From Bacteroidota bacterium (GTDB taxonomy: Bacteria; Bacteroidota; Bacteroidia; Bacteroidales; Porphyromonadaceae): a stretch of 64,000 bases of DNA. Every line of letters begins with the position of its first letter. The stretch's first letter is position 1. A program made the translations under genes and the position numbers. Below, piece after piece: positions 24,318 through 31,910 of the stretch. The stretch lies in the NCBI GenBank assembly GCA_023389855.1, contig JAEWDZ010000003.1, positions 62,001-126,000 of the forward strand. The letters are read 5' to 3'. The notes beneath the pieces are model-generated. The model saw only the letters and a list, made by a program, of their open reading frames with translations. It was not told where the DNA came from and searched no databases.

Positions 24318-25736
24318 TTAGTGGATTTCTTCTTCTTTAGCTTTAGCTACGTTAGGCAACTCGAGGCCATAACCTTTCTTACGGTCGAAATATTTTAAGA
24401 GCACGCTTAGTACAAGAGCAATAACACCAAAGCTAGCGAAAATAAGCATAGCAAGGAAGTAATCTTTGCTGCCACCGATATTTCCATCATTTACAGCATC
24501 TAATACTTTACCTATAATAATAGGTACACTCATAAGACCTATATTCTGAATCCAGAAAGTGGCAGAATAAGCACTTCCCAGTACTCTCTTATCGATCAGC
24601 TTGGGCATGGATGGCCAAAGAGCCGCAGGAACCAAAGAGAATGATATACCTAATAATATGATAGCAACGACGGCTATAGTTATCATGATAGAAGATCCCT
24701 TCTCAAACCCGAATGAAGGCAGGAATGCAAATGTGAGATGACACAGGATCATAAGGATGGACCCGATCATAAGCATGGTAGCTCCTTTTCCTTTGTAGTC
24801 TAGGTATGCTCCAAGGAACGGAGTAATAATCATAGCTCCTACGGGGAAGAGACTGAAGATACGAGAAGCCCAATGTGGATGCAATCCGACATTGCTGCTA
24901 AGCATTTCAGTGGCAAACTTTTGGAATGGGAATATGGCAGAATAATAAAGTACACATAGTAGTGCAACCAACCAAAAGGTAGGATTACCAAATACTTTGC
25001 TGAGATCTTTAAACTTAAAACTCTCCTCATCACTGGCCATATGGTGTGGATTTTCCTTGTCGAGCTGTACATCAAAAACTGCGTATACAAAGTAAAGGAT
25101 TAGTCCGATACAGAGGAGTATAAAACAGAAAATTACGGGAGCCTGTACAGATGTGAAGGCTTCGTAAAAAATAGGTGAGAGCCAGAATACTGCAAATACC
25201 CCCAATCGAGCAATTGCCATTTCTATACCCATAGCTAGAGCCATTTCCTTGCCTTCAAACCATTTGACGATTGCACGAGAAACCGTGACACCACCCATTT
25301 CAGTACCACAGCCAAAGATCATAAAGCCTAGAGAGGCGAGTTTGGCAGACGCAGGGAATTCACTCCAAAAAGAATTGAGCAAATCATAACCAAAACCACC
25401 ATTGAGAAAATAAGGACTTAGAGCATAAACTTTAATCCCGGCACCTATTACCATTAAGCCTCCTGATAATATCGCAGTAAAACGCACACCCATTTTGTCT
25501 AGAATAATACCAGCAAAAATGAGGAAGAAAGCGAATACATTAAGGAAGAATTCACTACCGCCGTATATACCAAATACAGTAGAGTTCCAGTTGATATCTT
25601 TTTCGAGCATCGTCTTAATAGGAGATAGAACATCTACAAACATGTAGGCAAAAAACATAGTCAGCGCTATCAATATAAGCACAGTCCAGCGTGCCCAAGC
25701 TTTGTCGCGCAAAGAAACTTGCAATTGTTGTGTCAT
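24318..25736 (-). CDS. MFS transporter, substrate unknown
   Basis: A 472-residue inner-membrane protein with about twelve hydrophobic segments and a central hydrophilic loop (DEESFKFKDL). The loop between segments 2 and 3 carries ILDKMGVRF, a variant of the major-facilitator motif A. The general look recalls the MFSD1-like/oxalate-formate-antiporter side of the superfamily, but this is an impression, not a firm assignment. It lies in the fur-purA-folC-MFS-tkt operon, 37 bases after folC and 25 before tkt. A link to nucleotide, folate or pentose metabolism is possible but unproven. Confidence 0.8.
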   Translation of the reverse strand: MTQQLQVSLRDKAWARWTVLILIALTMFFAYMFVDVLSPIKTMLEKDINWNSTVFGIYGGSEFFLNVFAFFLIFAGIILDKMGVRFTAILSGGLMVIGAGIKVYALSPYFLNGGFGYDLLNSFWSEFPASAKLASLGFMIFGCGTEMGGVTVSRAIVKWFEGKEMALAMGIEMAIARLGVFAVFWLSPIFYEAFTSVQAPVIFCFILLCIGLILYFVYAVFDVQLDKENPHHMASDEESFKFKDLSKVFGNPTFWLVALLCVLYYSAIFPFQKFATEMLSSNVGLHPHWASRIFSLFPVGAMIITPFLGAYLDYKGKGATMLMIGSILMILCHLTFAFLPSFGFEKGSSIMITIAVVAIILLGISFSLVPAALWPSMPKLIDKRVLGSAYSATFWIQNIGLMSVPIIIGKVLDAVNDGNIGGSKDYFLAMLIFASFGVIALVLSVLLKYFDRKKGYGLELPNVAKAKEEEIH

Positions 25737-25773
25737 AAAGTGATGTATTATAATTATTAGTTTTATCAGGATA

Positions 25774-27084
25774 TTATACTTGGTCTGTTATGATGAAAGG
25801 ATATCGATTTTCAATGACATCGGCTACCACCATATTACTACCACCGACAAGAATAAGATCGTGAGGAGATGCGGCCTCTTTTGCCGCATCAAAACCTTCG
25901 ACAATCGTATCAAAATAGCGGGATTTGCATCCTATGCTACGTGTGAAATCGTAGAGTTCTTTGGCAGGAAGAGCTCTTTCTCCACTGGGTGCAACGAAGT
26001 AATACTCCGCTTGTCGAGGCAAAAGTCGAAGTATTTTTTTCCAATCTTTGTCACTCACCATGCCGAAGACAATATGGAGTTTGGTGAAGTATTCATTGCG
26101 CAGCGTCTGCAGGTTATTCTTTATACCTGCTACATTGTGGCCCGTATCGAGGATGACGGTAGGGTGCTCTTCCACTTTTTGCCAACGTCCTAAAATGTGA
26201 GAATTGGTGATAACGTGAGCAAATCCCTGTTGGACCTGGCTATCAGTAAAGTGATACAGCCCAAAATCTTCCAGCGTTTTCAATACTTGAAGTATTGTGT
26301 GTGTATTGATGTGCTGGGATCGTCCATAGAGAGCTGTCTGAAAACTCCCATAATTGCTTTTTTTGACAAAAAGAGAGGTCTCGTTATTTTCTATGTTGCT
26401 ACAAAGGGTATCACTTTGCGTGAATATGAGGGGGGCTCCGACCTCATTTGCCTTGTTCTTATATACGGCTCGCAGTTTGCTATCGGCTTCTCCGATAACA
26501 ATAGGTACGCCTTTCTTTATGATGCCTGCCTTTTCAGCAGCAATCTGTTCGGTGGTATTGCCCAAAAATTGGGTGTGATCAAGACTTACGTTAGTGATCA
26601 CGGAGAGTATGGGAGAAATGATATTTGTGCTGTCCAGTCTTCCTCCCATTCCCACTTCAATAATAGCAATATCTACTTTTTCCGATGCAAAATAGTCGAA
26701 ACAGAGGAGAGTAGTAATCTCGAAAAAGGAAGGTTTCCATTTTTCGATCAGTGGCATTATTCTTGCAACGAAGTCGACGACATATTGGGCAGGAATAGCT
26801 TGGCCATTGATGCGAACTCTTTCCCTAAAACTTACCAAGTGAGGCGATGTAAAGAGTCCTGTTTTGTAGCCAGCTTCCATGAATATCGAAGCTAAGGTAC
26901 TGCATACTGTTCCTTTCCCATTCGTTCCACCTACATGAATACATTTGAGAGCCTTATGAGGATTGCCTATTTCGCTTGCCATCCCTAACATGCGCTCAAG
27001 ACCAGGCTTGTATGCAGTAATCCCCTCTTTTTCGAAAACAGGAGTGGCAGCGTAAAGAAAATCAATTGTTTCTTGATAGTTCAT
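25774..27084 (-). CDS. folC: Folylpolyglutamate synthase / dihydrofolate synthase
   Basis: FolC makes dihydrofolate from dihydropteroate and then adds glutamates to folates, ATP-dependently, in the cytoplasm. The 436-residue protein shows the Mur-ligase ATP loop HVGGTNGKGTVCS, the KPSFFEITT and EVGMGGRLDSTN motifs, SLDHTQFLGNT, and the C-terminal ILDTGHNVAG. Length and order are normal. It lies 9 bases downstream of purA in the same operon. Both one-carbon folate metabolism and purA serve nucleotide synthesis. Confidence 0.95.
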   Translation of the reverse strand: MNYQETIDFLYAATPVFEKEGITAYKPGLERMLGMASEIGNPHKALKCIHVGGTNGKGTVCSTLASIFMEAGYKTGLFTSPHLVSFRERVRINGQAIPAQYVVDFVARIMPLIEKWKPSFFEITTLLCFDYFASEKVDIAIIEVGMGGRLDSTNIISPILSVITNVSLDHTQFLGNTTEQIAAEKAGIIKKGVPIVIGEADSKLRAVYKNKANEVGAPLIFTQSDTLCSNIENNETSLFVKKSNYGSFQTALYGRSQHINTHTILQVLKTLEDFGLYHFTDSQVQQGFAHVITNSHILGRWQKVEEHPTVILDTGHNVAGIKNNLQTLRNEYFTKLHIVFGMVSDKDWKKILRLLPRQAEYYFVAPSGERALPAKELYDFTRSIGCKSRYFDTIVEGFDAAKEAASPHDLILVGGSNMVVADVIENRYPFIITDQV

Positions 27085-27093
27085 TGAAGACGA

Positions 27094-28359
27094 TTATCTG
27101 TAAATAGTCTTTTCACGGTCGGGACCTACTGAAATAATAACGATGGGGGTATCGAGCATTTTTTCCAAATAGTCGATATATAAGCGGAACGCTTCTGGAA
27201 AGTCCGCTTCGCTTGTTATATTGCTAAGGTCTGTTTGCCATCCAGGTAGGGTATCGTATATAGGTTCTATTTGGGCATCCGTAGCGAAGGGGAAGCGAGT
27301 AGTTTCTTCTCCATTGATTCGATATGCACGGCAAGCTTTTATTTCTTTAAAAGTATCGAGCACATCACTTTTTGTCAAGATGAGTTTTGTTACACCGTTT
27401 AGCATAATGGTATAGCGCAGAGCTACCAAATCGATCCATCCACACCGACGAGGGCGACCAGTGACGGCTCCAAACTCGTGACCTCTTTCACTAAGCGTTT
27501 TGCCGTTTTCATCGAAAAGTTCTGTAGGGAATGGTCCTTCTCCTACGCGGGTGCAGTAAGCCTTACAAATGCCATATATGTCACCGATTTTATTAGGTGC
27601 TATGCCCATTCCTGTGCAGGCTCCTGCACTGATTGTGTTGCTGGAGGTTACGAATGGATAGGAACCAAAGTCCACGTCCAGTAGAGACCCTTGCGCACCC
27701 TCTGCAAGTATTCTTTTCCCTTTATCCGCCATTTCATTGAGTTCGTACTCACTGTCGATGAGGGCGAAACCTCTGAGGTATTCTATTGCATCAAAGAATT
27801 CTTGCTCTTCGTTAGTCAAATCGGGAATTTCGATTCCGAAAGCTCTGAGCTGCTCTAGGTGCCGTTCTTTTATTTGCGCGTATTTACTTTCAAAATCTTT
27901 CTCTATATCTCCAACACGAATACCATTTCTTGATATCTTATCGGTATAAGTCGGTCCAATCCCTTTTTTTGTGGTCCCTATTTTAGAATTACCTCTGAGT
28001 TGCTCATTGGCCGCATCCAATAGTATATGCGTTGGCAGTATGAGATGGGCTTTGCGGGATATTTTTAATCTTTCGCGAGGGTTATGCCCACTTTTCTTCA
28101 GCGCCTCTACTTCTTCACGAAAGAGCACAGGATTGAGTACAACGCCATTGCCTATAATATTGAGTTTATTGCCTTGAAAGATTCCTGATGGTATAGAACG
28201 AAGGACATATTTTTCACCTTCAAATTCGAGGGTGTGACCAGCGTTAGGACCACCCTGGAAGCGTGTGACTACATCGTAATTAGGTGTTAGTACGTCGACA
28301 ATCTTTCCTTTTCCTTCGTCTCCCCATTGGAGTCCGAGTAATACGTCTATGTTAGCCAT
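27094..28359 (-). CDS. purA: Adenylosuccinate synthase
   Basis: PurA joins IMP and aspartate with GTP to adenylosuccinate, the first committed step to AMP. The 421-residue protein starts MANIDVLLGLQWGDEGKGKIVD, containing the P-loop-like GDEGKGK with the catalytic Asp. QGGPNAGHT, GIGPTYTDK and TGRPRRCGW (IMP and GTP binding) follow. The Fur-family gene ends one base upstream, so the two are tightly coupled; this fur-purA adjacency is, from memory, frequent in Bacteroidota. Confidence 0.97.
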   Translation of the reverse strand: MANIDVLLGLQWGDEGKGKIVDVLTPNYDVVTRFQGGPNAGHTLEFEGEKYVLRSIPSGIFQGNKLNIIGNGVVLNPVLFREEVEALKKSGHNPRERLKISRKAHLILPTHILLDAANEQLRGNSKIGTTKKGIGPTYTDKISRNGIRVGDIEKDFESKYAQIKERHLEQLRAFGIEIPDLTNEEQEFFDAIEYLRGFALIDSEYELNEMADKGKRILAEGAQGSLLDVDFGSYPFVTSSNTISAGACTGMGIAPNKIGDIYGICKAYCTRVGEGPFPTELFDENGKTLSERGHEFGAVTGRPRRCGWIDLVALRYTIMLNGVTKLILTKSDVLDTFKEIKACRAYRINGEETTRFPFATDAQIEPIYDTLPGWQTDLSNITSEADFPEAFRLYIDYLEKMLDTPIVIISVGPDREKTIYR

Positions 28360-28360
28360 T

Positions 28361-28900
28361 TTATTGTGATATGGGTCTATTTGTTTTTTTCTTCATTTTT
28401 TTTTCATTTCTGCGTAGTGTTCCTAGTTTGTAGTGACATTCAGAGCAGTAGCCCGATGCAAGCATAATAGGATTGATTTTGTAAAAGCGAGGAACAATGA
28501 CACGACAGAATTGGGTAAAGAGTTTTGTGCGACGTTGATATACGATCTTGCCGCATTCACGACAAATTACAAGTAATCGCTGATGGATACGGCGATTAGA
28601 CAAATACAGAATACCTTGGTTGTGCCCGATACGGAAAAGTATATTTGATCTGCAGAATAGGTCCAGCGTACTGTATATAGTGGCCGTACTGGGTTGATGT
28701 GGTACATCTTTGAGCAGAGCCTGTAGATCTTTTGCACTGAATGGTCTCTCCTGCTCGACGGCTACTCTAAGGATATGCTCTCGTTCGAGGGTATGAAAAC
28801 AGCCTGTCGCCGAGAGGTATTCATCTAAAAGAGACTTGGCCCAGATAAAATCTGCACTATCTGCACAACTTCCGAGGTACGTATTGCTGTCACTTATCAC
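28361..28900 (-). CDS. Fur-family transcriptional regulator upstream of purA
   Basis: A 179-residue Fur-superfamily protein. The winged helix is recognisable (HILRVAVEQERPFSAKDL, STATIYSTLDLF). Two CxxC pairs, C113/C116 (VICRECGK) and C152/C155 (YCSECHY), form a structural zinc site. The N-terminal extension (~25 residues) and a strongly basic tail (RRNEKKMKKKTNR) are unusual compared with E. coli Fur. The canonical HHDH metal cluster before the first CxxC is reduced to IHQRLL, so metal sensing may differ. It leads the purA-folC-MFS-tkt operon; whether it controls it is unknown. Confidence 0.82.
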   Translation of the reverse strand: MISDSNTYLGSCADSADFIWAKSLLDEYLSATGCFHTLEREHILRVAVEQERPFSAKDLQALLKDVPHQPSTATIYSTLDLFCRSNILFRIGHNQGILYLSNRRIHQRLLVICRECGKIVYQRRTKLFTQFCRVIVPRFYKINPIMLASGYCSECHYKLGTLRRNEKKMKKKTNRPISQ

Positions 28901-28925
28901 TTGTATGTTGTTTCTCTTCCGTCTA

Positions 28926-28933
28926 CAAAGATA
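28926..28933 (-). promoter_or_regulatory. -7 box of the fur-purA operon
   Basis: On the minus strand this is TATCTTTG, a perfect TAnnTTTG match, 25 bases before the fur ATG. No -33 TTTG at standard spacing. Confidence 0.5.
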
Positions 28934-29117
28934 CGTTTTTTATTTGTGAATTCTGTTATCTGTAGGCAAAAATAATGAATACTCCTAGCTCTTTGCTCAA
29001 TGAGAAAAATAGCCACTTGTCTTCTTCCCGCAGACCCTTGGAAATGTTTTTTTGATCGCTCTACCTACTAGAGTAAGTCTCCTTATTAGAGGTATTCTTC
29101 ATATTCCAATTATTTTA

Positions 29118-29125
29118 TATCTTTG
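29118..29125 (+). promoter_or_regulatory. -7 box of the orphan lipoprotein gene
   Basis: TATCTTTG lies 26-38 bases before the two candidate ATGs. It is a perfect TAnnTTTG match without a clear -33 element. Confidence 0.5.
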
Positions 29126-29163
29126 TACATAGCAAAAAGAATTAATTAGATATGAATTTGACT

Positions 29164-30111
29164 ATGAAAACAACAAAAGTAATTTTTTCAATCTTAGCCT
29201 CTCTTGGTTTATTAGTAGCTTGTACAAACAAAAAAGGCAATAATACACAAGATCAACAAGATGCGACACCCTCTTTCGCTGGTATTTATGTCGGCGTAGA
29301 TGACAATCAAGCCGATTGGGGAAATCCGGTATATTTGTCAATAACAGAAGACGGAGCATACCAAATGATCGTAAAGAAATTTGGTGAATCAATAACTCCT
29401 AAAATGATGGGTGAAATTGCGTATACTAAAGGCAATGAAGCGTTTTCGGTGACGGATGCTTACGGACAATGCTATACCTTTAGTCCCGACGCAGCTAATT
29501 TGGTGACTAAAGAAGGCTTGACCCTTACTAAGGTTGATGATGCCTCTGCTATGAGCAAATTATTTGCTTCTTTTGTTATTTACGAAGCTAAGGCCTTGGA
29601 TGACAAGAAAGATAAGGATGTGAAGTTTGAAGTGGTAGCTGATGCTGACCATATTTGCCTGCAAAACATAGAGATAAAAGATATGGCCGATGCTAAAGAC
29701 TTTACCTATGATGCTGAAAAGAGCAAAACGACAGGACCAAAAGCTCTGATTTTCTCTAATGACGCATATACCATTGAGATTCTTCCTAACGATGCAATCA
29801 ATATCAAAGACAATCATAAAGAGGGTAAAGACGCTCTGCTCAGTACCGCTAAAATTATGCATCCTTTAACGGATATTTTTACTGCCGATGCAGATCAGAT
29901 AGAGGTTAATTATTTCACAGAAGATGGAGGTAGCTCAGCTCTAGTTCTAGACCAAACAGGTAAGGCTCTCGTCGTAAAAGCAGATGTAGCTTGGTCTAAA
30001 GGATCTGCATACATCAACGAAAAAGCTAACTATAAGCTTGTTATCGACAAGGATAAAGCCACTGTCAACAATAAAGACAAAGAGCTTTCCTATACGATCA
30101 AAAAGAAATAA
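29164..30111 (+). CDS. Orphan lipoprotein, weakly NlpE-like N-terminal part
   Basis: A 315-residue protein from the ATG at 29164; an ATG 12 bases earlier is also possible, but MKTTKVIFSILASLGLLVAC gives a standard lipoprotein signal with the lipidated Cys at 20. The residues after the linker (FAGIYVGVDDNQ, LSITEDGAYQMIVKKFGE) recall the small beta-barrel of NlpE-like proteins. That likeness is weak. The rest is Asp/Lys-rich and beta-predicted with a possible repeat of the same fold (FEVVADADHICLQNIEIKDM). It is monocistronic between its own promoter box and a terminator, and is probably a periplasmic or outer-membrane lipoprotein of unknown role. Confidence 0.75.
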   Translation: MKTTKVIFSILASLGLLVACTNKKGNNTQDQQDATPSFAGIYVGVDDNQADWGNPVYLSITEDGAYQMIVKKFGESITPKMMGEIAYTKGNEAFSVTDAYGQCYTFSPDAANLVTKEGLTLTKVDDASAMSKLFASFVIYEAKALDDKKDKDVKFEVVADADHICLQNIEIKDMADAKDFTYDAEKSKTTGPKALIFSNDAYTIEILPNDAINIKDNHKEGKDALLSTAKIMHPLTDIFTADADQIEVNYFTEDGGSSALVLDQTGKALVVKADVAWSKGSAYINEKANYKLVIDKDKATVNNKDKELSYTIKKK

Positions 30112-30122
30112 GAGATTAAAAC

Positions 30123-30165
30123 AACGCGAATTCTCCGTCCATGAAGGGCGGAGAATTTAAGCGTT
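30123..30165 (+). terminator. Terminator after the orphan lipoprotein gene
   Basis: AATTCTCCGTCC (30129-30140) pairs with GGGCGGAGAATT (30146-30157); AACGC and GCGTT extend the stem outside a small bulge. A short T run follows. Confidence 0.8.
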
Positions 30166-30221
30166 TTAACCAATTTGAATAAGAAGAGATAGTTAGACCC
30201 TATCAAAAAAGAAGCATAATA

Positions 30222-30253
30222 TTTGGTAGATAATCGAAAGTTTTGTATCTTTG
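30222..30253 (+). promoter_or_regulatory. Promoter of tRNA-Gln
   Basis: TTTG (30222-30225) and TATCTTTG (30246-30253) are 20 bases apart, a full match to the Bacteroidota promoter consensus. The tRNA begins 49 bases downstream. Confidence 0.8.
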
Positions 30254-30302
30254 CAGAGTAAAGAGAAATGACCTAGATGGTTGGTCATTTGTTCTTTTGT
30301 TT

Positions 30303-30373
30303 TGTTCCGTGGTGTAATGGTAGCACAACAGATTCTGGTCCTGTTTGTCAAGGTTCGAGTCCTTGCGGAACAA
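30303..30373 (+). tRNA. tRNA-Gln (anticodon CTG)
   Basis: The acceptor TGTTCCG/CGGAACA plus A73, D arm GTGT/GCAC, and T arm CAAGG-TTCGAGT-CCTTG fold well. The anticodon loop TTCTGGT gives CTG. The innermost anticodon-stem pair is A-C, a mismatch. CCA is not encoded. A consensus promoter lies upstream. Confidence 0.9.
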
Positions 30374-30726
30374 CTGTAATGGAAATGATGAGCAAAAGCA
30401 AACCCCAATAGTTTTTCTGTTTTGTTTTTGTCTTATCAGTCCTCATTAGGGGAGAGAATTCTCTTACTTACTCATAACAAGAATATCGAAACACGAACAC
30501 CATGAGAGTAGTCTCTCATGGTGTCCGTGTTTTTGCAATAAGAGTTTTTTTCAGTTTTTCGACTTTCTTATAGAATAGATCCTGATTGGAACTATGAGCG
30601 ATTCGGATTCATTTTTTCAGCAATCCGAATAGATACTTTTATCATTCCGGATTGGTTTTATCTTCGATAATGGTCGTTTCATTAACTGCTAAGCACTAAC
30701 GAAAGAATGTCGTTTGGACCGATATG
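30374..30726. other. Gene-free region after tRNA-Gln
   Basis: About 350 bases without a credible gene. It holds a strong hairpin (30491-30530) and a perfect 9-base inverted repeat ATTCGGATT (30601-30609) with AATCCGAAT (30622-30630), followed by a further related ATTCCGGATT. The ATTCGGAT core recurs in the gene-free gap at 55.1 kb. Confidence 0.6.
30491..30534 (+). terminator. Strong hairpin terminator downstream of tRNA-Gln
   Basis: An 18-base inverted repeat (30491-30508 with 30513-30530) has one mismatch and a 4-base loop and is followed by TTTT. It would end a transcript from the tRNA-Gln promoter after a ~120-base trailer. Confidence 0.8.
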
Positions 30727-31908
30727 TTAGATAAATAACTCTTCAATGCAACTATCGATTACAAAAAAACCGTTTTCTGTAGCACAGAGATGCTGGTCTG
30801 TAATTTCTAGCGTATTACTTCTAATAAATTTATCTGCTTTACGGATCAATTCTTCTTGCTTATCTGCTCCAAATAAAGAGTTAAATAAAGGTAGGTTTAT
30901 TCCTTTTTTAGTTCGCAATGAAAGCATTACTACTTCATTGTATATATCTGTCGGGGTAAGTACTTCAAAAAAAGTGTGGGGCGATTTATTTTCAGCTATA
31001 TCGTCCAAATATTTATTGATATTGTTGCCGTTGGAAAAACGTATTTCGTCGCCATTTTTGATGGAATTCGTCCCGAGTAAAAGCTCTTTTTTTACCTTGA
31101 GATAGCTATGAGCAGACGGGCCAAAACCTAAATAAGGACTACGGGTCCAGTAAGCACTATTGTGTCGGGCCTCTTTACCAGGATAAGAGAAGTTGCTCAA
31201 TTCATAATGGTTGTAGCCATGTCTTCTAAGAATGTTGCATAGGAGGAAATATTCATCAGCAATAGTGTCCTCGGCTGGTGTGCGAATAAGACCTTTTTTC
31301 AGCGCCATTGTCATAGTAGTCCCTTGTTCATAGGTCAGACAGTAGGCCGAAATATGGGGGACTTTTAGCTCTATGAGAGCTCTCATGGACTCTTCAGAAA
31401 GCGGAGTACTACCTTCTGGGAGTCCATAAATCAAATCGATACTGATATTAGTTATTCCATTATGACGAAGATGACGCACTGCCTCGAACACCTCTTCCGT
31501 CGTATGTATTCTGCCGAGTAATTGTAGATTTTCATCACATAGGCTTTGCATGCCTAAGCTTACTCTATTGATGCCTATCGATGCAATAGATCGAGCAAAA
31601 TCCGCCGAGGTACTTTCAGGATTTGCTTCCAATGTTATCTCTGTCTCCTTTTCGATAGGGTAAAGCTGGTATATGCTCTCTAGAATACGATGAAGTTGAT
31701 TGTCTGATAGCAACGAGGGAGTCCCACCGCCAAAGTATACTGATGTTATAGGCTCTGCTAAGTGCTCGATCAGTTCTTTTTTTATTTCTAGTTCTTTCTG
31801 GAGAGCATCTACGTAGGCATCAACTTTTTTCAATGATACCGTAGAAAAAAAATCACAGTAGCCACATCGGCTTTTACAGAAAGGTACATGGATATAGATC
31901 CCGGCCAT
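30727..31908 (-). CDS. hemW: Radical SAM heme chaperone HemW (coproporphyrinogen III oxidase-like)
   Basis: The 393-residue protein starts MAGIYIHVPFCKSRCGYCDF, with the radical SAM cluster cysteines C11, C15 and C18. YFGGGTPSLL binds SAM, and RHNSAYWTRSPYLGFGPSAHSY-type residues define the HemW group. HemW lacks the extra substrate cysteine pattern of true HemN and is thought to deliver heme to membrane proteins. A heme chaperone fits a heme-scavenging organism. It is the last gene of queA-panC-GHL10-hemW and starts 2 bases after the glycosidase gene stop. The HemN activity alternative is less likely. Confidence 0.88.
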   Translation of the reverse strand: MAGIYIHVPFCKSRCGYCDFFSTVSLKKVDAYVDALQKELEIKKELIEHLAEPITSVYFGGGTPSLLSDNQLHRILESIYQLYPIEKETEITLEANPESTSADFARSIASIGINRVSLGMQSLCDENLQLLGRIHTTEEVFEAVRHLRHNGITNISIDLIYGLPEGSTPLSEESMRALIELKVPHISAYCLTYEQGTTMTMALKKGLIRTPAEDTIADEYFLLCNILRRHGYNHYELSNFSYPGKEARHNSAYWTRSPYLGFGPSAHSYLKVKKELLLGTNSIKNGDEIRFSNGNNINKYLDDIAENKSPHTFFEVLTPTDIYNEVVMLSLRTKKGINLPLFNSLFGADKQEELIRKADKFIRSNTLEITDQHLCATENGFFVIDSCIEELFI

Positions 31909-31910
31909 GT

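Noticed and set aside
26197..26895. Long plus-strand frame (232 codons) inside folC
   Set aside because: It is antisense to a clearly conserved gene and has no recognisable domain.
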